In this document: one piece after another, positions 17,296-25,142 of the stretch
Layout: the number at the start of each line of letters is the position of its first letter
Numbering within the stretch: the stretch's first letter is position 1
Origin: Pantoea sp. AS-PWVM4
GTDB taxonomy: Bacteria > Pseudomonadota > Gammaproteobacteria > Enterobacterales > Enterobacteriaceae
NCBI RefSeq assembly: GCF_000468095.1
Contig: NZ_ASZC01000024.1
Location: 1-63,555, forward strand
Length of the DNA: 63,555 bases
Reading direction: 5' to 3'
Notes under the pieces: generated by a model
The model's database searches: none
The model's input: the letters and a program-made list of their open reading frames with translations, nothing else
Told to the model about the DNA's origin: nothing
Translations under genes and position numbers: made by a program

Positions 17296-17943
17296 ATGAA
17301 ACTCTACATCTACGATCACTGCCCTTTTTGCGTCAAAGCGCGCATGATTTTTGGCCTGAAAAATCTGCCCATTGAACTGGTCGTGATGCTCAATGACGAC
17401 GAAAACACCCCCAAAAAGCTCATTGGTCAAAAGATGGCACCCATTCTGCAAAAAGCCGATGGCAGCGCGATGCCGGAGAGTATGGATATTGTCCGTCTGG
17501 TGGATAAGCAGGATGGCGAAACCTTGTTAAATGGCAAAATCAATCCCGCCATCACCGACTGGTTGCGCCATGTGAATGGTTACGTGAATAAACTTCTGCT
17601 GCCGCGTATTGCTGACGCTGCTTTTGCTGAGTTCGCGACCCCTGAAGCCCGTCATTATTTCCGGGAGAAAAAGCAGGCCAGCATCGGCGATTTTGGCGAG
17701 CTGCGCAAACATTCACCCGGATTAATCAAAAACATCAACGATGATTTGCGTCAGCTGGATAAATTGATCGTCAAACCCAATGCGGTAAACGGTGAGCTAT
17801 CAATAGATGATATCAATTTGTTTCCGTTGTTACGTTCACTGACCCTGGTTGCCGGTATCGAATGGCCAAGCCGGGTAGCGGCTTATCGCGACAATATGGC
17901 GAAACAAACCCAGGTGAATTTGCTGTCATCTATTGCTGCCTGA
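17296..17943 (+). CDS. grxB: Glutaredoxin 2
   Basis: Encodes 215 residues, the E. coli Grx2 length. This is the atypical GST-like glutaredoxin, with an N-terminal thioredoxin fold carrying the redox pair Cys9-Pro-Phe-Cys12 and a helical C-terminal domain (about residues 85-215, with NAVNGELSIDDINLFPLLRSLTL). It reduces protein disulfides with glutathione in the cytosol. The ribosome site GAGGAGAAACAGG precedes the ATG. Confidence 0.96.
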   Translation: MKLYIYDHCPFCVKARMIFGLKNLPIELVVMLNDDENTPKKLIGQKMAPILQKADGSAMPESMDIVRLVDKQDGETLLNGKINPAITDWLRHVNGYVNKLLLPRIADAAFAEFATPEARHYFREKKQASIGDFGELRKHSPGLIKNINDDLRQLDKLIVKPNAVNGELSIDDINLFPLLRSLTLVAGIEWPSRVAAYRDNMAKQTQVNLLSSIAA

Positions 17944-18053
17944 CCGTTTTGATGAGGAGCGCCCGCGCGTTTCTCATCGCTCTCCTGGTGACACCCGCCC
18001 CTGATTCAGGCAGGCTATGGCACGTTTGCCGTATTGTTCAGGATGAGGAAAGT

Positions 18054-18617
18054 ATGAAGAAGGCATTTCCCGGGCTGATGGCCCTGCTTTTTGCCGTGCT
18101 GCTGGCCGGCTGTAACCAATTAACCCAATACACAATCAGCGAGCAGGAAGTTAATCAGGCACTGCAAAAACACAACAACTTCGAGAAGGATGTGGGTGTT
18201 TCCGGACTGGTGAATGCGCATATTGTGTTGACTGATTTGAGCAGCCAGATTGGCCGTGAAGAACCCGGTAAGATCACCTTATCCGGTAAAGCTAACATTA
18301 ATGTCAGCTCCCTGTTTGGCCCACAGCAAGCTGAAATGCAGCTAAAAATGAAAGCACAGCCGGTCTTCAATGCGCAACAGGGGGCAATCTACCTGAAGGA
18401 TCTGGAGATCGTTGATGCCCAGGTGCAACCGGAAAAAATGGCGTCGATCATGAAAACGCTGACGCCTTATCTCAATGAATCGCTGAAACGTTACTTCGAT
18501 GAAAAACCCGCGTATGTGTTGAGCGAAGATCGTAGCAAAGGCGAAGCGCTGGCGAAGAAATTCGCCAAAGGCCTGGAAGTGAAACCCGGTCAGTTGGTGA
18601 TCCCGTTCACTGACTAA
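18054..18617 (+). CDS. yceB: YceB-family lipoprotein (DUF1439)
   Basis: Encodes 187 residues from ATG 18054 (E. coli YceB 186). The N-terminus MKKAFPGLMALLFAVLLAGC is a lipoprotein signal with lipobox LAGC. The upstream open frame overlaps grxB and would hide this signal, so it is rejected. The mature protein belongs to the tubular lipid-binding-like DUF1439 family (YTISEQEVNQALQKHNNF near its start). Its precise role is not established. The gene is followed by a REP-like repeat. Confidence 0.93.
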   Translation: MKKAFPGLMALLFAVLLAGCNQLTQYTISEQEVNQALQKHNNFEKDVGVSGLVNAHIVLTDLSSQIGREEPGKITLSGKANINVSSLFGPQQAEMQLKMKAQPVFNAQQGAIYLKDLEIVDAQVQPEKMASIMKTLTPYLNESLKRYFDEKPAYVLSEDRSKGEALAKKFAKGLEVKPGQLVIPFTD

Positions 18618-18633
18618 TTCCCTTGCAATGATA

Positions 18634-18696
18634 CGTAGCGGCGCGATTCTTCGCACTGTACGGGGTAAAACCCGCGCGATAAATCGCGCCGCTACG
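18634..18696. repeat. REP-like inverted pair, copy B
   Basis: CGTAGCGGCGCGATTCTTCG (from 18634) faces its reverse complement-like partner GCGATAAATCGCGCCGCTAC (about 18676-18695), making a long imperfect palindrome with a short spacer. It lies after yceB and just before the pyrC control region. Confidence 0.75.
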
Positions 18697-18714
18697 CAAC
18701 ATGAATAAAATCCC

Positions 18715-18730
18715 GTGCAAACGGTTGCCC
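18715..18730. promoter_or_regulatory. PurR operator of pyrC
   Basis: The core GCAAACGGTTGC (18717-18728) differs from the PurR consensus core GCAAACGTTTGC at one position. E. coli pyrC is repressed by PurR, and the site is about 70 bp before the start codon. A -10-like TATGAT (18738-18743) follows, so bound PurR would block the promoter. Confidence 0.75.
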
Positions 18731-18749
18731 ACATCCTTATGATTACTCC

Positions 18750-18786
18750 CCGGCCTAAACGTGCCTTTCGTTTTCTACCTAGCCGG
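18750..18786 (+). promoter_or_regulatory. pyrC leader hairpin (start-site switching control)
   Basis: CCGGC (18750-18754) near the expected transcription start can pair with GCCGG (18782-18786), which overlaps the GGAG ribosome site of pyrC. In E. coli, high CTP favours a transcript with the extra 5' C and forms the matching hairpin, which blocks translation. The same geometry is visible here. Transcript starts are inferred. Confidence 0.65.
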
Positions 18787-18796
18787 AGCCTTTTGA

Positions 18797-19843
18797 ATGA
18801 CAGCCCAACCCCAGCAAATCACGATTCGCCGCCCTGACGACTGGCATATCCATCTGCGCGATGGCGCAATGCTTCAGGCAGTTTTGCCTTACACCAGTGC
18901 GGTGAATGGTCGTGCGATTGTCATGCCAAACCTGGTTCCACCGGTCACCAGCGTTGCTGCTGCCATCGCGTATCGCGATCGCATTCTCGCTGCACTGCCA
19001 GCAGAGCATAACTTTACGCCGCTGATGACCTGCTACCTCACCGATTCTCTGGATCCCGATGAGATTGAACAAGGCTTTCGTGCCGGGGTGTTTACGGCCG
19101 CAAAACTCTATCCGGCCCATGCCACCACTAACTCCAGCCACGGCGTGACCAATATCGCGTCTATCGCTCGCGTGCTGGAACGGATGCAGCAAATCGGCAT
19201 GCCGATGCTGGTGCACGGTGAAGTAACCGATTCGCACATCGATATTTTTGACCGCGAAGCCCGTTTTATCGAAACCGTGCTGGAGCCGCTGCGTCAGCAA
19301 TTCCCTGGCCTGAAAGTCGTGATGGAACACATCACTACCAAAGAAGCGGCTGAATATCTTGCTGCCGGTAATGAACTACTGGGCGCGACTATCACTCCCC
19401 AGCATCTGATGTTTAACCGTAACCATATGCTGGTTGGCGGTGTGCGTCCCCACCTGTATTGCCTGCCGATCCTGAAGCGTAATATTCATCAGGAGGCACT
19501 GCGCAAACTGGTCGCCAGCGGAAACCGTCGTGTGTTCCTCGGCACCGATACTGCGCCGCATTTGCGTCATCTGAAAGAAGCCAGTTGCGGGTGTGCCGGG
19601 GTCTTCAACGCGCCGACATCTTTACCGGCCTACGCTACCGTATTTGAAGAACTGGGTGCGTTGCAGCACTTTGAAGCCTTCTGTTCCGAAAACGGGCCAA
19701 ACTTCTACGGCTTGCCATTGAATGAAGGGACACTGACGCTGGTGCGGGAGCCGTGGACGGTTGAGCAGAGCGTGGCGGTCGCTGACGATACTCTGGTGCC
19801 CTTCCTCGCCGGTGAGACACTTAACTGGCGTGTGACTGACTGA
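18797..19843 (+). CDS. pyrC: Dihydroorotase
   Basis: Encodes 348 residues, identical in length to the E. coli type II enzyme. It converts carbamoyl aspartate to dihydroorotate in pyrimidine synthesis. Metal ligands are visible: His17-x-His19 in DDWHIHLRDG, the carboxylated Lys103 in AAKLYPAHATTN, later His ligands (LVHGEV, MEHITT) and Asp in FLGTDTAPH. Control elements upstream (PurR box and leader hairpin) match the E. coli scheme. Confidence 0.98.
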   Translation: MTAQPQQITIRRPDDWHIHLRDGAMLQAVLPYTSAVNGRAIVMPNLVPPVTSVAAAIAYRDRILAALPAEHNFTPLMTCYLTDSLDPDEIEQGFRAGVFTAAKLYPAHATTNSSHGVTNIASIARVLERMQQIGMPMLVHGEVTDSHIDIFDREARFIETVLEPLRQQFPGLKVVMEHITTKEAAEYLAAGNELLGATITPQHLMFNRNHMLVGGVRPHLYCLPILKRNIHQEALRKLVASGNRRVFLGTDTAPHLRHLKEASCGCAGVFNAPTSLPAYATVFEELGALQHFEAFCSENGPNFYGLPLNEGTLTLVREPWTVEQSVAVADDTLVPFLAGETLNWRVTD

Positions 19844-19873
19844 TATTTTTCGTGCTTGCCTTCGGGATAATTA

Positions 19874-19893
19874 TACTGTACAAATAAACAGTA
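19874..19893. promoter_or_regulatory. LexA box of dinI
   Basis: TACTGTACAAATAAACAGTA is a near-consensus SOS box (CTGT-N8-ACAG core, symmetrical TACTGT/ACAGTA ends). It ends 19 bp before the dinI ATG, so LexA would cover the promoter and start region. Confidence 0.93.
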
Positions 19894-19912
19894 TATTATT
19901 TCGGAGGCGTTT

Positions 19913-20158
19913 ATGCGTGTTGAAATTACCGTAGCAAAAACTCAGCCCCTTCCTGCGGGCGCACTGGATGCGTTAAGCGCAGAGCTTACCCGCCGCATCT
20001 CCCGTGATTTCCCAGACGATGAACATCATGTCAAAGTTCGCTATGCCAGCGGCAATCAACTGAGCGTTTTTGGTGGTTGCAAAGAAAATCGCGAACGTAT
20101 CAGCGATATTTTACAGGAAACCTGGGAAAGCGCTGACGACTGGTTTATTACCGATTAA
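19913..20158 (+). CDS. dinI: DNA damage-inducible protein I
   Basis: Encodes 81 residues, the E. coli length. DinI stabilises RecA filaments and moderates LexA/UmuD cleavage during the SOS response. The N-terminus MRVEITVAKTQPLPAGALDAL, the segment FPDDEHHVKVRYASGNQLSVFG and the acidic C-terminal helix ending ESADDWFITD are characteristic. A LexA box precedes it and a strong terminator follows. Confidence 0.96.
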   Translation: MRVEITVAKTQPLPAGALDALSAELTRRISRDFPDDEHHVKVRYASGNQLSVFGGCKENRERISDILQETWESADDWFITD

Positions 20159-20177
20159 CCGCCACTGCGCAGTTTTT

Positions 20178-20203
20178 GCCGGGTTTCGCCACCCGGCTTT
20201 TTT
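20178..20203 (+). terminator. Rho-independent terminator of dinI
   Basis: GCCGGGT (20178-20184), TTCGCC loop, ACCCGGC (20191-20197), then TTTTTT (20198-20203). It lies 19 bp after the dinI stop codon. Confidence 0.9.
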
Positions 20204-20301
20204 GTTTTATTTCCGCCTCGCCAGACAAAGTCTCTGCATCTAAAATCATCATTACTCCCCACCCATTCTTGCGCACGTCATGCTGACAGGAGACGTTTTA
20301 C

Positions 20302-20571
20302 ATGACTCACGATAAACCGGAAGAGGCAATGACGTTTGGCGAGCTGCTGGCATTAATCAGCGAACAGCAACGCCGCTTGACCGTGCTGGAAAGTGCCTTC
20401 GCCAATCTGACCTTCTGTCTGGACGATCGCGCCAGCCAGTTGCTGGTCCATAATCTGACGCTCGAAGCGCAAAATCAGAACCACGACGAGCAGTTACAGC
20501 ACCAATTTGCTCGTCTGGCTGAAGAGATTCAAAAATGCGCGGGAACCGTTCAGGGCCAGGAAAAGGGCTAA
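20302..20571 (+). CDS. Small helical protein of unknown function
   Basis: Encodes 89 residues from ATG 20302 with AGGAGACGTTTTAC before it. The sequence is acidic and Gln/Leu-rich, with heptad-like spacing (GELLALISEQQRRLTVLESAF; QLQHQFARLAEEIQKCAG), so it is probably a helical or coiled-coil cytoplasmic protein. No membrane segment or signal is seen. I do not recognise the family with confidence. It recalls small sigma-S anti-adaptors such as IraP in size and pattern, but the resemblance is weak. It sits between dinI and bssS, where E. coli K-12 has no equivalent gene. Confidence 0.7.
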   Translation: MTHDKPEEAMTFGELLALISEQQRRLTVLESAFANLTFCLDDRASQLLVHNLTLEAQNQNHDEQLQHQFARLAEEIQKCAGTVQGQEKG

Positions 20572-20671
20572 CTTCACAGTTTTCATCGGCTCAAGAGTTT
20601 TCCTAAAGCCAGGCGACTTTGCTGCCGATAATCTCTTTAGCGTCGGTAATTTGTTGCGCGGAAAAATACCC

Positions 20672-20697
20672 ACACCGGTAGGTGTATTATTATTTTT
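20672..20697 (+). terminator. Weak hairpin with T-rich tail after the 89-residue gene
   Basis: ACACC (20672-20676), GGTA loop and GGTGT (20681-20685) are followed by ATTATTATTTTT. The stem is only five base pairs, so termination would be partial. The rest of the roughly 290-bp gap to bssS shows only the bssS promoter. Confidence 0.4.
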
Positions 20698-20776
20698 AAA
20701 AAGACGCATCTCAAAAGCATTTATTTTGTGTTTTTTTTCACCACCACATTTTTTAACTATTGTACCGTTCGTTTCA

Positions 20777-20785
20777 TGTTATAAT
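20777..20785 (+). promoter_or_regulatory. Extended -10 promoter of bssS
   Basis: TGTTATAAT is a perfect extended -10 element (TGn plus TATAAT at 20780-20785), 75 bp before the bssS ATG. A poor -35 (CTATTG at 17-bp spacing) precedes it. The predicted leader is about 70 bases and includes AAGGAGGT before the start. Confidence 0.65.
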
Positions 20786-20859
20786 TATCTCGCTTGTGCA
20801 AGAACAGCCGCATTGAACCTCAAGAAGCACTTCGTTTAACGAGTAAAAAGGAGGTTATA

Positions 20860-21114
20860 ATGGACAGAAATAAAGACGTCATCCAGACTCATCCATTAGT
20901 GGGATGGGACATTAGCACCGTTGACAGCTATGACGCCATGATGATTCGCCTGCACTCGCTATCATCGCAGGATCAGAAAGAAGAAGAAGCTGATGTTGGC
21001 CCTACCTACTGGCTGACCACCGACGTGGCCCGACAGTTTATCTCGATACTTGAAGCTGGCATTGCGAAAATTGAGTCTACCGAGCAATACCTACGCGATA
21101 ATCAAAAGCATTAA
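20860..21114 (+). CDS. bssS: Biofilm regulator BssS
   Basis: Encodes 84 residues from ATG 20860, the E. coli BssS length, with an AAGGAGGTTATA ribosome site. An in-frame extension upstream lacks homology and would include the Shine-Dalgarno, so it is not used. The conserved stretch VIQTHPLVGWDISTVDSYDA and the C-terminal TTDVARQFISILEAGIAKIE identify it. In E. coli BssS affects biofilm formation through indole and signalling changes. The mechanism is unclear. Confidence 0.95.
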   Translation: MDRNKDVIQTHPLVGWDISTVDSYDAMMIRLHSLSSQDQKEEEADVGPTYWLTTDVARQFISILEAGIAKIESTEQYLRDNQKH

Positions 21115-21135
21115 TTTCTCCCATCGCGTGTAAGG

Positions 21136-21158
21136 GGCACCCTCAAGGGTGCCTTTTT
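21136..21158 (+). terminator. Rho-independent terminator of bssS
   Basis: GGCACCC (21136-21142), TCAA loop, GGGTGCC (21147-21153) and TTTTT (21154-21158), starting about 20 bp after the bssS stop. Confidence 0.9.
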
Positions 21159-21220
21159 CATGTGCGCGCTCTTTTGATATGCTGCTGAAAAAGTTCGCCG
21201 TTTTTCAGGAGTAATGTCAC

Positions 21221-22336
21221 ATGGTTTATGATCTGATTGTGGTTGGCAGTGGATCAGTAGGTGCAGCCGCCGGGTACTATGCCACTCAGGCGGGTCTCTC
21301 GGTATTGATGATTGATAGTGCCCACCCGCCCCATACTCAGGGTACCCATCACGGTGAAACCCGCTTAATCCGCCACGCCTACGGTGAGGGCGAACGCTAT
21401 GTTCCGTTGGTGTTGCGTGCGCAAACCTTGTGGGATGAACTGGAACAACGCGGTGGTGAACGCATTATGCACCGTAGTGGCATCCTCAACCTCGCCCCTG
21501 TCACTTCCACCTTTATTCAAAACGTCATCGACAGCGCGCGCGTCTGGCAACTTGACGTACAGATTTTGCAGGCAGATGAAGTCCGCAAACGCTGGCCACA
21601 ATTTTCCGTACCCGATGGTTACATTGGGGTGTTCGAACCCAATTCCGGTTTTCTCAAGTGCGAAGAGGCGGTGCGCAGTTGGGTAAAACTGGCGGAACAG
21701 GCGGGCTGCGCGCAGCTATTTAACTGCCCGGTGACAGAAATTGGTCGGGATGGTGATCTGCAACAGGTCACCACCAGTGAAGGCATGTTTCGCGCCCGTA
21801 AACTGCTGGTCAGTGCCGGAACCTGGGTGAGCCACTTGGTGAACAATTTGCCGGTCGCCCCGGTGCGAAAAGTGTTTGCCTGGCATCAGGCGGATGGGCG
21901 CTACAGTGAAAACAACCAATTCCCTGGTTTTACCGTGGAGATGAGCGACGGCAGTCACTTCTATGGCTTCCCGGCAGACAATAATGCGCTCAAAGTAGGC
22001 CGACATGATGGTGGTCAGGTTATGCAGACACCTGCGGATCGCAAGCCGTTCGGCAGTGTCGCCGCCGATGGTAGCGAAGCCTTCAGCTTTTTACGCCAGT
22101 TTCTGCCTGGCGTGGGGGTTTGTTTACATGGTGAAGCCTGTAGCTATGACAACACGCCTGACGAGGATTTTATCATTGATACGTTACCGGGCGAGCCAAA
22201 CCGCTTAATTATCACCGGGCTAAGCGGCCATGGCTTTAAATTCGCCAGCGTACTGGGTGAATTGGCCAGTGAGTTTGCTCAGGACAAGCCTTTTTCGTTC
22301 GATATTACCCCCTTCTCACTGACGCGTTTTGCCTGA
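21221..22336 (+). CDS. solA: N-methyl-L-tryptophan oxidase
   Basis: Encodes 371 residues (E. coli SolA/MTOX 372). It is a flavoprotein of the monomeric sarcosine oxidase family that demethylates N-methyltryptophan and similar amines with oxygen. The N-terminal FAD-binding motif VVGSGSVGAAAGYYA lies at residues 8-22. Cys307 in GEACSYDNTPDEDFIID corresponds to the cysteine that covalently binds FAD in E. coli (Cys308). A hairpin GGCCGCTG/CAGCGGCC (22345-22368) follows the stop without a T-run. Confidence 0.95.
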   Translation: MVYDLIVVGSGSVGAAAGYYATQAGLSVLMIDSAHPPHTQGTHHGETRLIRHAYGEGERYVPLVLRAQTLWDELEQRGGERIMHRSGILNLAPVTSTFIQNVIDSARVWQLDVQILQADEVRKRWPQFSVPDGYIGVFEPNSGFLKCEEAVRSWVKLAEQAGCAQLFNCPVTEIGRDGDLQQVTTSEGMFRARKLLVSAGTWVSHLVNNLPVAPVRKVFAWHQADGRYSENNQFPGFTVEMSDGSHFYGFPADNNALKVGRHDGGQVMQTPADRKPFGSVAADGSEAFSFLRQFLPGVGVCLHGEACSYDNTPDEDFIIDTLPGEPNRLIITGLSGHGFKFASVLGELASEFAQDKPFSFDITPFSLTRFA

Positions 22337-22627
22337 CATCTCATGGCCGCTGCACTACGCCAGCGGCCTGCCTGACACTTCCTGACATAAACCCACAAAT
22401 ATTTAATTACTGGATTAAATGACAGCGCAAAAGGTGTAGTAATTAATTTCAACGCTTTATTCCACCGACTTTCCCGCGTAGTTATTCAATATTTCTGAGC
22501 GCTTCGGGCAAATATCACCATAAATACCGAAAGGTTATTTCATAGTTTATAGAAAAGTAAGGGTGATTGATTTTGTATTTCAATATATGGATTCTAATTA
22601 CCAGTTATTTCCGTACGGGATTTACCG

Positions 22628-23203
22628 ATGATGTGGCGCAATTCCCCACAGCAATTTGGTTTGATATCTATCTTATTACACTGGCTAATGGCGCTCGCCA
22701 TTTATGGCATGTTTGCGCTCGGATTGTGGATGGTCGGGCTGGGTTACTACGACAGCTGGTATCACAGCGCACCAGAAATTCACAAAAGTATTGGCATCCT
22801 GTTATTGATGGCCCTGTTGCTACGTCTGCTGTGGCGTTTCCTGTCCCCTCCTCCGGCACCACTGCACAGCTACTCCCCTGTGGTCCGGTTTGCGGCGATT
22901 GCCGCTCACTGGCTGCTGTACAGCCTGCTGCTGGCCATTCTGGTCAGTGGCTATTTGATCTCCACCGCTGACGGTAAACCTGTTTCGTTGTTTGGCTGGT
23001 TCGATATCCCCGCGTTGGTTGCCGGGGCAGCAGAACAAGCCGATGTGGCTGGCGATATTCATCTCTGGCTCGCCTGGACGGTGGTGGTGCTTTCGGTACT
23101 ACACGGGCTTGCCGCGCTGAAACACCACTTTATTGACCGTGATATCACGCTGCAAAGGATGCTGGGTTGCCGCATCCCGTTAACCTCTGAAAAGGAAAAG
23201 TGA
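22628..23203 (+). CDS. yceJ: Cytochrome b561-family membrane protein YceJ
   Basis: Encodes 191 residues with four predicted membrane helices. Heme-ligand histidines are placed as in the b561/CybB family: ILLHWLMAL (helix 1), EIHKSIG, AAHWLLY and IHLWLAW with a later LHGLAALKHH. It probably carries electrons from the quinone pool. It is 1 bp upstream of yceI (TGAC-ATG), the conserved pairing of CybB-like and YceI-like genes. The preceding 291-bp gap (22337-22627) is AT-rich with no gene seen. Confidence 0.9.
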   Translation: MMWRNSPQQFGLISILLHWLMALAIYGMFALGLWMVGLGYYDSWYHSAPEIHKSIGILLLMALLLRLLWRFLSPPPAPLHSYSPVVRFAAIAAHWLLYSLLLAILVSGYLISTADGKPVSLFGWFDIPALVAGAAEQADVAGDIHLWLAWTVVVLSVLHGLAALKHHFIDRDITLQRMLGCRIPLTSEKEK

Positions 23204-23204
23204 C

Positions 23205-23780
23205 ATGCTTAAAAAGACCCTGCTGATGCTTTCAGGTGCTGGTTTACTGGCCGCCAGTCTGACGGCCAATGCCGCAGATTACAAATTTGATAAACAGGGA
23301 CAACACGCCTTTGTCCAGTTCCGTATTCAGCATCTCGGCTACAGCTGGCTCTACGGTAGTTTTAAGGATTTCGATGGCGGTTTTACCTTTGATGAAGCGA
23401 ACCCAGGTGCCGACAAAGTCAATGTCACCATCAATACCGGTAGTCTCGATACCAACCATGCCGAACGTGATAAACACCTGCGCAGTGCTGATTTCCTGAA
23501 TACGGACAAATTCCCGCAGGCGACCTTTGTCTCCACTGCCGTTAAGAAAGAGGGCAAGGAGTATAAAATCACCGGCAATTTGACCCTCAACGGCGTAACC
23601 AAACCGATTACGCTGAATGCGCATTTGATTGGCGAAGGTAAAGATCCCTGGGGAGGCTATCGTGCAGGCTTTGAGGCCAGTGGCGATGTGGTGTTGAAAG
23701 AGTTCAACATCAACAAAGATCTGGGACCAGCATCGCAAAAAGCGGAATTGATTATTTCAGTCGAAGGGGTTCGACAGTAA
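23205..23780 (+). CDS. yceI: YceI-family periplasmic lipocalin-like protein
   Basis: Encodes 191 residues, the E. coli length. A Sec signal peptide (MLKKTLLMLSGAGLLAASLTANA) precedes the beta-barrel, which binds polyisoprenoid-type lipids in homologues. Family segments: YKFDKQGQHAFVQFRIQHLG, DTNHAERDKHLRSADFLNTD and PITLNAHLIGEGKDPWGGYR (in adjoining pieces). It is transcribed with yceJ, so a role with quinone or isoprenoid handling is plausible but inferred. Confidence 0.94.
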   Translation: MLKKTLLMLSGAGLLAASLTANAADYKFDKQGQHAFVQFRIQHLGYSWLYGSFKDFDGGFTFDEANPGADKVNVTINTGSLDTNHAERDKHLRSADFLNTDKFPQATFVSTAVKKEGKEYKITGNLTLNGVTKPITLNAHLIGEGKDPWGGYRAGFEASGDVVLKEFNINKDLGPASQKAELIISVEGVRQ

Positions 23781-23812
23781 AAAAATGAGGCAGCCTGCAT
23801 CGTGGCAGGCTG
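23779..23812 (-). terminator. Terminator between convergent yceI and trhO
   Basis: CAGCCTGC (23791-23798) and GCAGGCTG (23805-23812) form a perfect 8-bp stem. On the minus strand it is followed, after a few bases, by a T-run (complement of the A-run at 23779-23785), so it best serves trhO and may also slow yceI transcripts. Confidence 0.7.
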
Positions 23813-23820
23813 CTGGTTAC

Positions 23821-24876
23821 TTACTTCTTCTCTGGCAACGGAATTGCCATCGTCATGTTGAGCAAACCACGCGATTTATTGAAGACTTTGTTGCCATTTT
23901 CACGACCAGCGCGACGTGTGCGCTGCTCTTCCGGCGACAGTTTTGACTCTTCCATGCACAGCGGGCTACAGCAATTGTGAAACTTCTCGGCACAGCTTGG
24001 GCACTGAATAAACAGCAAATGACAACCGTCATTGACGCAGTTGGTGTGGGTGTCACAAGGTACGCCACACTGATGACAATTCGACAGCACATCATCGGAA
24101 ATGCGTTCCCCCATACGTTCATCAAAGACAAAGTTTTTGCCTTTAAAACGTACCGGTAACCCCTGCTCACGCGCCCGGCGGGTGTATTCAATGATGCCGC
24201 CTTCGATGTGATAAACATCATCAAAACCGTTATGTTTCATCCAGGCACTGGCTTTCTCGCAACGAATGCCGCCGGTGCAATACATAACAATCTTTTTATC
24301 TTTCTGGTCTTTCAGCATGTCGACCGCCATCGGCAGCTGATCGCGGAAAGTATCCGCAGGGACTTCCAGCGCATTATCAAAATGCCCCACTTCGAATTCG
24401 TAGTGGTTACGCATATCGACAAACACCGCATTGGGATCATCCAGCATCGCATTGACATCGGCGGCTTTCAGATAGTTACCGACATCGCTGGCATCAAAGC
24501 TGTTGTCTTCAATACCGTCTGCGACGATGCGATCGCGTACTTTCAGGCGCAAAACCCAGAATGATTTCCCATCATCATCCAGCGCGATATTCATACGCAG
24601 ATTATTCAGTGCCGGATCGAAGCCGTAGAGAAAAGCTTTCATGCTTTCATACTGGCTGGCGGGCACACTGATTTGCGCGTTGATGCCTTCATGGGCGACA
24701 TACACGCGGCCAAATACCTTGAGCTTGGTTAACCCAATGTACAACGCATCGCGGAATGCTTTGGGATCGGCAATCTGGAAATATTTATAAAAAGAGACTG
24801 TGGTACGCGGCTCGGTTTCAGCCAGCATGCGTGCCTTCAGCTCTTTATTGGAAACAAGGTTGTGTAACACTGGCAT
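23821..24876 (-). CDS. trhO: tRNA uridine(34) hydroxylase TrhO
   Basis: Encodes 351 residues from ATG 24876 (MPVLHNLVSN), matching E. coli TrhO/YceA (350). A further open stretch to 24987 has no homology. TrhO makes 5-hydroxyuridine at wobble position 34 of some tRNAs. The N-terminal half has ERINAQ-like AHEGINAQISVPAS. The rhodanese domain carries the active Cys200 in YCTGGIRCEKAS. A Cys-rich C-terminal metal-binding tail (CHQCGVPCDTHTNC; CPSCAEKFHNCC) follows. The start has CAGGAACG upstream. Confidence 0.95.
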   Translation of the reverse strand: MPVLHNLVSNKELKARMLAETEPRTTVSFYKYFQIADPKAFRDALYIGLTKLKVFGRVYVAHEGINAQISVPASQYESMKAFLYGFDPALNNLRMNIALDDDGKSFWVLRLKVRDRIVADGIEDNSFDASDVGNYLKAADVNAMLDDPNAVFVDMRNHYEFEVGHFDNALEVPADTFRDQLPMAVDMLKDQKDKKIVMYCTGGIRCEKASAWMKHNGFDDVYHIEGGIIEYTRRAREQGLPVRFKGKNFVFDERMGERISDDVLSNCHQCGVPCDTHTNCVNDGCHLLFIQCPSCAEKFHNCCSPLCMEESKLSPEEQRTRRAGRENGNKVFNKSRGLLNMTMAIPLPEKK

Positions 24877-25142
24877 GGTGTTCGTTCCTGTTAGCAATAG
24901 GAAAAAATGAGCGCGCACATGATACCTGAAATCACCACAATGCATAGCCTTTGCCGCGAATATCGGCGAGGGTGAGCTGTGCCGCATTTTTGTCCGGTAA
25001 TTATATTTTAATGCGATAAGGTGAATTCAGACATTAGCAGTGCAGCTATGCTTGATTTCAGTCAGAGAGAAAAAATGGCACAATAGACACAAATAACAGG
25101 AACCGGTACCTCTGGTACAAGACGCAGGATACTGACATTTCA

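Noticed and set aside
17862..18053. Upstream in-frame extension of YceB overlapping grxB
   Set aside because: It would place residues before a clear lipoprotein signal peptide and has no homology.
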